From Spirochaetia bacterium UBA5550 (lineage in GTDB: Bacteria; Spirochaetota; UBA4802; UBA5550): 12,067 nt of DNA. Position 1 is the stretch's first letter. Each line of letters begins with the position of its first letter. Below, one piece after another: positions 7,551 to 12,067 of this stretch. The notes under the pieces are model-generated. The model was not told where the DNA came from and ran no database searches. It worked only from the letters and a program-made list of their open reading frames with translations. The stretch spans positions 1,035-13,101 of the forward strand of contig DINC01000289.1 in assembly GCA_002425885.1 (NCBI GenBank), given 5' to 3'. Both the position numbers and the translations under genes were made by a program.

Positions 7551-7570
7551 TGTTATAGTAATCCTTTAAG
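7535..7570. terminator. Strong hairpin at the convergent gene junction
   Basis: A perfect 9-bp stem, aaggattac (7539-7547) with gtaatcctt (7558-7566), has a 10-base loop and can be lengthened outward by G-T and T-A pairs to about 7535/7570. The AOR stop codon TGA (7548-7550) is the first triplet of the loop. It lies between genes transcribed toward each other, so it could stop both. There is no real T tract on either strand, so it may act as an mRNA 3'-end stabiliser or a pause site instead. Confidence 0.5.
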
Positions 7571-7577
7571 TAGCAGG

Positions 7578-8138
7578 TCAGCTTATTTTCGCAAGAAGCT
7601 TTTCTTTAGTCTTCTGGAACTCCTCTTCAGAAATCGCTCCGCTTGCTTTAAGCTGACTGAGTTTTTCGATGGTAACAAAGACATCCTCTTTCTTTATGCT
7701 CTGTTTGAGATTCTTCGCGTATTCTTTCCCCTTGTTCAGAAGGTCATTGTACTCAGCCTTTACTGAATCCAGGTTGAAACTGTCAATTGACCCTTTCCCT
7801 GCAAAATGTGAATCAAGAATCTTCCCCATTGCGTAAGTTGTTGCCCCTGATGTTATAACCTGTGAACCGATACCCAGCAGAGTCCCCACTCCGGGAATTG
7901 CCTTTATCAGGCTTGAACCTATACGTGCCACGGCAGCACCCATCATTGATGAAGCCAGGGTTTTACCCTTGTTTGAATCGTAGTCCGCGCCATATAGTTC
8001 AGCAAGCTGCCTGATCATATCGTATTGAATTGCTGATACTGCCACAAGGTCAGCCATAGGGAGTGGAATAGCCCCAGCAGTCATTGCGAAAATTACATGC
8101 ATCTTGATTATTTCGTCAGCGTTCTTTTTCTCTTCCAT
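7578..8138 (-). CDS. DUF697-like protein with C-terminal SHOCT domain
   Basis: This 186-residue protein has two parts. Residues about 8-115 are hydrophobic and glycine-rich (MTAGAIPLPMADLVAVSAIQ, then a SLIKAIPGVGTLLGIGSQ segment), resembling DUF697, a domain often fused to GTPases and thought to be membrane-associated. Residues about 153-185 (VTIEKLSQLKASGAISEEEF, then a basic helix) are a typical SHOCT domain, a short C-terminal oligomerisation module. The linker at about 115-150 is charged and helical. No GTPase motif (GxxxxGKS) is present, so this is the free-standing form. A GGAG site lies eight bases before ATG. It is downstream of metXW on the same strand but separated by about 180 bases with hairpins, so probably its own unit. 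The biochemical role is unknown; membrane association is inferred. Confidence 0.75.
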   Translation of the reverse strand: MEEKKNADEIIKMHVIFAMTAGAIPLPMADLVAVSAIQYDMIRQLAELYGADYDSNKGKTLASSMMGAAVARIGSSLIKAIPGVGTLLGIGSQVITSGATTYAMGKILDSHFAGKGSIDSFNLDSVKAEYNDLLNKGKEYAKNLKQSIKKEDVFVTIEKLSQLKASGAISEEEFQKTKEKLLAKIS

Positions 8139-8214
8139 TTTAAGTCTCCGGTTTATTATTCATTTAATTTTAAAACAGCTTTATGAGGAGATAAAAACTC
8201 TTTAAAAATTATAG

Positions 8215-8248
8215 TTATAAAATAAAGATGAATTACGCTACTTCATCT
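8215..8248 (-). terminator. Candidate terminator downstream of metX-metW
   Basis: Read on the minus strand, agatgaa (8248-8242) pairs with ttcatct (8232-8226) over a 9-base loop, followed by the T-rich run ttattttataa (8225-8215). It lies about 70 bases after the metW stop. The same bases lie upstream of the DUF697-like gene, so it would separate that gene from metXW. Confidence 0.45.
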
Positions 8249-8262
8249 CCTCTATTATCTTT

Positions 8263-8285
8263 GCCCCCTTCGGGGGTGCGGGGGC
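8263..8285. repeat. GC-rich palindrome with alternative pairings
   Basis: In an AT-rich gap, gccccc (8263-8268) can pair with ggggg (8272-8276) around a TTC/TTCG loop, or perfectly with gggggc (8280-8285). On the minus strand it lies between the metW stop and the candidate terminator. No T tract follows, so it could be a pause or mRNA-end stabilising structure, or part of a dispersed repeat. Besides this and the neighbouring hairpin I see nothing in the 8139-8318 gap. Confidence 0.4.
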
Positions 8286-8318
8286 TGTATTTAAATGAAA
8301 TATAATTTTTGGATAATG

Positions 8319-8930
8319 TCAACTTTCTATTGAAGTTATAACGAAGAATCCATACTCCGCCAGGAGATTGGGTGCAGCATTGATTACATTTGATCTGTCT
8401 ACACCTGATAATGAAAAATGTTTTTCAGAAATAATACTGAAAGAAAAATCGTTCGCCATGCGGATCATATCTTTTATTGTAAGCAGGTGAATGTTGGGTG
8501 AGTCATACCACTGGTATGGAAGAAGCTTGCTCACAGGCATTGTCCCCTTAAACATCAGGTATGCTCTTGTTCTATAGTAACCGAAATTCGGGAAGCTGAC
8601 AATAGATTTTTTGCCGATGCGAAGCACTTCTTTTATTACATAATCGGGGCGCTTTGTGTTCTGTATTGTCTGGTTAAGAATTACATAATCGAAGGAGTTG
8701 TCCCTGTAATCACTTAAGCCTTCGTCAATGTCAGCCTGGTAGCAGTAAACGCCCTTTTCAACGCACTGGCTGACTCCCTCTTCGGAGATTTCAACACCGA
8801 AACCGCTGACGTTTTTCTGTTCCTGCAGAAGTTTAAGCAGAGTGCCGTCGCCGCATCCAAGGTCAAGCACCCTGGACCCTTCAGGTATCTCGTCTATTAC
8901 AAGGTCATAACCGATTTTCATTTCTTCCAT
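8319..8930 (-). CDS. metW: MetW, methionine biosynthesis methyltransferase-like partner of MetX
   Basis: This 203-residue protein is a class I SAM-binding-fold protein of the MetW family. The SAM motif I is VLDLGCGDGTLL (residues 21-32). Further family marks are GFGVEIS (motif II acidic residue), YVILNQTIQNTKRPDYVIKE (about 83-102), VSFPNFGYYRTRAYLMFKG and LPYQWYDSPNIHLLTIKD, the last two being characteristic of MetW rather than generic methyltransferases. MetW is needed with MetX in several bacteria for homoserine O-acyltransferase activity and forms a complex with it. Its ATG directly follows the metX TAA (8931-8933) with no gap, so translation is probably coupled. A second in-frame ATG three codons later has the purine run GGAAGAA before it and could be the true start. 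Confidence 0.93.
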   Translation of the reverse strand: MEEMKIGYDLVIDEIPEGSRVLDLGCGDGTLLKLLQEQKNVSGFGVEISEEGVSQCVEKGVYCYQADIDEGLSDYRDNSFDYVILNQTIQNTKRPDYVIKEVLRIGKKSIVSFPNFGYYRTRAYLMFKGTMPVSKLLPYQWYDSPNIHLLTIKDMIRMANDFSFSIISEKHFSLSGVDRSNVINAAPNLLAEYGFFVITSIES

Positions 8931-10097
8931 TTATATTTCACTCTTCTTTAATTCACTTTTAAGAAAGTTTTTAATATTCTTCTCCAGGAGATCATTGGGG
9001 AGAAGAAAAGCATCGTGCCCGTTATCGGTTTCTATATCAGTATAATTAACATTCTTTCCGTTAACTCTCAGCGCCCTGACAATCTCCTTGGAATTGCCTG
9101 TGGGGTAGAGCCAGTCTGTAGTAAAGCTTATGATCAGGTAGTTGGCGCTTACGTTTTCAAAAGCAGCTGTAAGGCTTCCGCCGTAATCCGCCCTGAGATC
9201 AAAATGGTCAATGGCCCGTGTTATATATATGTATGAATTGGCATCGAACCTTTCAACAAATTTTACACCCTGGTGACGGAGGTATGATTCAACCATGAAC
9301 TCCGGGTTCATGTCATTCCCTGCATTTGCTGAATCCTGAAATTTCCTGCCGAACTTCTCATGCATATGTTTTTCTGAGAGGTATGTTATGTGGCCGATCA
9401 TTCTTGCAAGTGAAAGGCCTGCCTTAGGTAAAGATGAATCGTAGTAGTTCCCGCTGTTCCATTTAGGGTCGTTGAATATTGACTGGCGCCCAACTTCGTT
9501 AAGGGCAATCCCCTGTGCTGAAAGTGATGCGGATGTGGCAATACCTATACAGGATTCAACCATATCCGGGTATGAAATTGTCCACTGTAAAGCCTGCATC
9601 CCCCCCATTGATCCCCCGGCAACCGAAAGGAGCTTTTTAATTCCCAGGTGATCAATTAACCTTTTCTGGGCATTCACCATGTCGCTTATAGTGACCATGG
9701 GGAAATCCAGTGCATACGGTTTCCCTGTGACAGGATTAATTGAGGCCGGCCCTGTTGAACCGGAACACCCGCCTATTACATTGGAGCAGATGATAAAATA
9801 TTTATCCGTGTCAAAAGCTTTCCCCGGGCCTATATATGTCTCCCACCACCCGGGAGCTTTATCTTTATCCGAGTGATAACCGGCAGCATGAGCATCTCCG
9901 GACAGAGCGTGCAGTATAAGCACAGCATTGCTTTTATTCTCATTAAGTGTGCCGCAGGTTTCATAAGCAAGTGTTATGGGGCCGAGTTTTCTGCCGTTAC
10001 TAAGCTTCAGTGGATGGGGTGGTTCGCAGAATGTAAAGTATTCAGTCTTTACAATTCCTGCGGAGGTATGTTCAGGTTCCTTCTCTTTTTTAGTCAT
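8931..10097 (-). CDS. metX: MetX, homoserine O-acyltransferase (probably O-acetyltransferase)
   Basis: MetX transfers an acyl group (acetyl-CoA, in some members succinyl-CoA) to homoserine, the committing step of methionine synthesis, in the cytoplasm. The 388-residue alpha/beta-hydrolase has the nucleophile serine S163 in AGGSMGGMQALQW, the oxyanion/substrate block NVIGGCSGSTGPASINP (about 106-122), and the rest of the triad at D328 (FTTDWLYPT) and H361 (TDNGHDAFLLP). Length is normal for the family. I choose ATG 10097 because it is the only plausible start before the conserved region. Its ribosome site, GAAGGCGG (10111-10104), is six bases away and lies in the 3' arm of the riboswitch terminator. 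Expression is controlled by SAM through the upstream SAM-I element. Acetyl versus succinyl specificity cannot be read reliably from sequence by eye. Confidence 0.95.
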   Translation of the reverse strand: MTKKEKEPEHTSAGIVKTEYFTFCEPPHPLKLSNGRKLGPITLAYETCGTLNENKSNAVLILHALSGDAHAAGYHSDKDKAPGWWETYIGPGKAFDTDKYFIICSNVIGGCSGSTGPASINPVTGKPYALDFPMVTISDMVNAQKRLIDHLGIKKLLSVAGGSMGGMQALQWTISYPDMVESCIGIATSASLSAQGIALNEVGRQSIFNDPKWNSGNYYDSSLPKAGLSLARMIGHITYLSEKHMHEKFGRKFQDSANAGNDMNPEFMVESYLRHQGVKFVERFDANSYIYITRAIDHFDLRADYGGSLTAAFENVSANYLIISFTTDWLYPTGNSKEIVRALRVNGKNVNYTDIETDNGHDAFLLPNDLLEKNIKNFLKSELKKSEI

Positions 10098-10127
10098 AAA
10101 AAACCGCCTTCATAACAGACAGCGGTT
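10098..10127 (-). terminator. SAM-riboswitch terminator overlapping the metX ribosome site
   Basis: On the minus strand aaccgc (10127-10122) pairs with gcggtt (10107-10102) over a 14-base loop, followed directly by a T6 run (10103-10098) that touches the metX ATG. The 3' arm contains the only ribosome-site candidate, so the hairpin can block both transcription and ribosome access. The competing antiterminator is cagcgg (10145-10140) with ccgctg (10125-10120), extendable by three pairs into the end of P1 (10146-10148). Confidence 0.8.
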
Positions 10128-10146
10128 CGTGTTTCAAACCCGCTGC

Positions 10147-10260
10147 CTTATCTTCCGGAGATAACAATAACTGTTATATCCGCTGGAGTTAGCACCTGCC
10201 GGACTCTGCCGGTGGTTGCCGCGGTTTCTCCGGGCCAGTCCCTCCGCCGCTCTTGATAAG
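10147..10260 (-). promoter_or_regulatory. SAM-I (S-box) riboswitch aptamer controlling metX-metW
   Basis: Reading the minus strand, P1 forms from cttatc (10260-10255) and gataag (10152-10147). Between them lie the hallmark S-box blocks: AGAGCGGCGGAGGGACTGGC, the GAAACC and GGCAACC core, and GGTGCTAACTCCAGC. Spacing and order match the SAM-I consensus that I know from established examples. Binding of S-adenosylmethionine stabilises P1, which prevents the antiterminator from using the 3' end of P1 and so lets the terminator at 10098-10127 form: an OFF switch. The K-turn region reads CGGAGAAACC instead of the more usual CGATGAAACC. Placement before metX fits methionine feedback exactly. I am very sure of the identity. 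Confidence 0.95.
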
Positions 10261-10281
10261 ACGTCAGTTGTAATAAAGATG

Positions 10282-10310
10282 CTAATAAGACAGTGCTTTG
10301 TTTCTGTCAA
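10282..10310 (-). promoter_or_regulatory. Promoter of the metX-metW riboswitch transcript
   Basis: On the minus strand TTGACA (10310-10305) and TATTAG (10287-10282) are separated by exactly 17 bases, a near-consensus sigma70-type promoter. Transcription would start near 10275, giving a leader of about 15 bases before P1. A dyad gacag (10308-10304) / ctgtc (10293-10289) overlaps the spacer and could be an operator or a weak end signal for ruvA; this is only a possibility. Confidence 0.75.
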
Positions 10311-10325
10311 TAAAAAAGAAAAGTA

Positions 10326-10907
10326 TTACGCAAGAAGTTTCAGAGCCTGTTTTATTATATCCTCCAGAGTGGCATCTTTTGATGATTTAATAATTTCATT
10401 TACGCAGGCCGCAGCCTTGTTTTCGTCAAATCCAAGCGCTGCAAGGGCTTCAACAGCATCATGCCTGTCTGATGCTGCTGCTGAAACAGGGCCGGATATT
10501 CTTTCAAGCTGAGGGAGCTTGCGTTTAAGATCAAATATGAGCTTTTCAGCTTTGGTTTTTCCGATACCGGGGATCTTTGTCAGTGCGCTGATGTTACCGT
10601 TTTTTACACTTTCAATCAGATTTTCCGGCGTCATCCCTGAGAGAAGTGAAATGGCCATTGATGGGCCTATGCCGCTCACAGCGAGGAGCGATTTAAATAT
10701 GTCTCTCTCAATTCTTGAGTGAAATCCGAAGAGCCTGAACTGATCCTCTTTATGGAGGGTATGCACCAGAAGAGTTGTAATTTTTTCACCCTGAATTTTT
10801 TCATAAGTGGAGAAAGGGATAGTCAGTTCAAACCCTACTCCATTAACATCGATAATTACTTCTGTGGGCTTAAGGTCCTCTACAGCCCCTTTAAGTTTTC
10901 CTATCAT
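10326..10907 (-). CDS. ruvA: RuvA, Holliday junction branch-migration subunit
   Basis: RuvA binds four-way DNA junctions as a tetramer and loads the RuvB motor for branch migration in recombination repair. At 193 residues the length is typical. Domain I (about 1-62) is an OB fold starting MIGKLKG and containing VNGVGFEL and HKEDQFRLFGF. Domain II holds the two helix-hairpin-helix motifs VSGIGPSMAISLLS (77-90) and KIPGIGKTKAEKLI (111-124) that grip DNA. Domain III (about 148-193: HDAVEALAALGFDENKAAAC) is the RuvB-binding three-helix bundle. All parts are intact. Neither ruvB nor ruvC is next to it; the gene sits between an unknown membrane protein and the metX promoter, and no clear terminator separates it from that promoter. 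The ribosome site before ATG 10907 is weak. Confidence 0.95.
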   Translation of the reverse strand: MIGKLKGAVEDLKPTEVIIDVNGVGFELTIPFSTYEKIQGEKITTLLVHTLHKEDQFRLFGFHSRIERDIFKSLLAVSGIGPSMAISLLSGMTPENLIESVKNGNISALTKIPGIGKTKAEKLIFDLKRKLPQLERISGPVSAAASDRHDAVEALAALGFDENKAAACVNEIIKSSKDATLEDIIKQALKLLA

Positions 10908-10987
10908 AATTATTCTGACCGTGTATTAAATATTTAAATTTCCGGAGATAATAACCGGGGTGAGTATGATGCAGGTTATGAAGGGGT

Positions 10988-12049
10988 TTACAGGTTCTTC
11001 ATTAAAAACTGTTCAATATATAGTTTCTCTGCGAGCTTCATATTGCTGACGTTAAGTCTCATCATTTCATCCCTGAAAGCTTTCAGGTCTGAAATATCTA
11101 TCATGTTTTTAAAATTTGCTCCACCTGTGCTGAATTTTTTAATCAGGTTGTTAAGAGAGTTTATTCCGCTTTTACTCACCAGCAGAATCTCTTCTGTTGC
11201 GAGATCGATTGAACTCCTTACAAGGGCTATATCTGTTTTTTTCATCTCCATCGTGCCGTATCTGCGGCCGAATATCTTGTGAAAATATGTGACAGACTCT
11301 TTCCCTGTTATTAAGTGGTATGTGCCGAAAAGAAATGAAAGAATTATTGTGATGAGAATAGAAAGAAGTATTCCCAGGAATGTATAAACAATCCCTGCCA
11401 TAAGAGGATTTATATCCCCTGATGGAACAGCTGCGAAATGTATGATATGAAAAAATCCGTAATAGATACAGAACATAAAGGCAACCTGTATCGGATTGTA
11501 TTTCACCTTCCATATAAGTTCAGAGGAATCACGCTTCTCTGTTGTCCTGATGCTGGAGTTGTCCGGTATAACTATTGCGTAAGCACTGAAGGGGTGGCGC
11601 CTGTCAACAAGGTCTGAGGGTATTTCGCTGTTCATAGTTACCCTGAGGCCCATGGTCTTTTCAAACTTGCTGCTGAATGAGAGAGCTTCAGCCTCATCAT
11701 AAATCCGTGCCACAAGCATCAGTGAACCGTAACGGTTTCTCAGCATTATTTCATATTCAGGTTTATCCCTGTTTATCAGGTACTGGATAACAATCTCATT
11801 AAAATATTTAAAAGGAATTTTTAAGGGGGAGATGTCCCATCCTGTTGATTCAACAAGGCTCAGATAGCCCGGTTCCTCGTTGATAACAATTTTATAGTAT
11901 TTGGAGTTGAATAAAAAGAAAAGACCTCCAAAAAGAAAAATAACGCCGAATCCGATTAGCAGGTGATCAATGATATGAATATCGTGGAGGATATAAACAC
12001 CGCTTGCAAGTGAAATCGCCCCTATACTTGCAACGGTAAATAGCATCAT
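10988..12049 (-). CDS. Four-TM membrane protein of unknown function, 5' end possibly beyond window
   Basis: I do not recognise a named family. The 353 residues form two similar halves, each with two membrane helices followed by a soluble strand-rich part: TM1 about 1-21 and TM2 about 29-48, then a domain to about 180; TM3 about 185-206 and TM4 about 217-241, then a domain to the end. Both soluble parts begin with a tyrosine-rich strand after the TM pair (KYYKIVINEE; GTYHLITGKE) and end with a helix (FSSKFEKTMGL; LKAFRDEMMRL), reminiscent of bacterial PH-like domains; this is inference. ATG at 12049 or 12046 is possible, but there is no good ribosome site and the frame remains open to base 12067, so the true start may lie outside. 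The stop is 80 bases before ruvA on the same strand; co-transcription is possible. Confidence 0.65.
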   Translation of the reverse strand: MMLFTVASIGAISLASGVYILHDIHIIDHLLIGFGVIFLFGGLFFLFNSKYYKIVINEEPGYLSLVESTGWDISPLKIPFKYFNEIVIQYLINRDKPEYEIMLRNRYGSLMLVARIYDEAEALSFSSKFEKTMGLRVTMNSEIPSDLVDRRHPFSAYAIVIPDNSSIRTTEKRDSSELIWKVKYNPIQVAFMFCIYYGFFHIIHFAAVPSGDINPLMAGIVYTFLGILLSILITIILSFLFGTYHLITGKESVTYFHKIFGRRYGTMEMKKTDIALVRSSIDLATEEILLVSKSGINSLNNLIKKFSTGGANFKNMIDISDLKAFRDEMMRLNVSNMKLAEKLYIEQFLMKNL

Positions 12050-12067
12050 AATCGGAGTTTTAACATT

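Noticed and set aside
10098..10325. Small ORFs on the plus strand across the metX leader
   Set aside because: The region is fully explained by a promoter, SAM-I aptamer and terminator on the minus strand.
1..12067. CRISPR arrays, tRNA or rRNA genes, insertion sequences, prophage genes
   Set aside because: I saw no evenly spaced direct repeats, no tRNA-like or rRNA-like conserved segments, and no transposase or integrase motifs on either strand.

Overview
The window is bacterial chromosomal DNA. It is compact, with Shine-Dalgarno-led genes, the standard code (TAA, TGA and TAG all end clear genes), a housekeeping ruvA, and a textbook SAM-I riboswitch in front of metX-metW. A tungstopterin aldehyde:ferredoxin oxidoreductase (AOR)-family enzyme and a molybdenum/tungsten-storage-like protein point to an anaerobe or facultative anaerobe. 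I cannot name the phylum from the sequence. No phage, transposase, CRISPR, rRNA or tRNA is visible.

Layout, plus strand (1-7550): a 69-residue protein of unknown function (43-252); a MosB-like molybdenum/tungsten storage subunit (364-1200) with a terminator behind it; the RNA-repair pair rtcB (1328-2776) and archease (2778-3209); a two-TM, double-RCK channel of the CASTOR/POLLUX type (3338-5287) with a terminator; a 385-base non-coding stretch holding inverted repeats that look like a small degenerate palindromic element; and a divergent AOR-family oxidoreductase (5673-7550). Minus strand (7578-12049): a DUF697-like + SHOCT protein, metW and metX (read metX then metW) under a SAM-I riboswitch with its own promoter and terminator, ruvA, and a four-TM protein of unknown function whose reading frame is still open at the window edge. 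The two strands converge at about 7550-7578, where a strong hairpin covers the AOR stop codon.

How the parts fit: the Mo/W storage-like protein and the AOR-family enzyme could belong to one metal economy, although they are about 4.5 kb apart with other genes between them. RtcB and archease act together in RNA ligation. MetX and MetW start methionine synthesis and are shut off by S-adenosylmethionine through the riboswitch. The most striking anomaly is that rtcB is complete and co-linear with its family except for one in-frame TAA at codon 45, with archease intact behind it. The other points worth a second look are the metX expression platform (the ribosome site lies inside the terminator stem), the altered cysteine spacing of the AOR-like enzyme, the channel's pore sequence, and the inverted-repeat element at 5348-5551. 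I did not find a clearly new multi-gene system.
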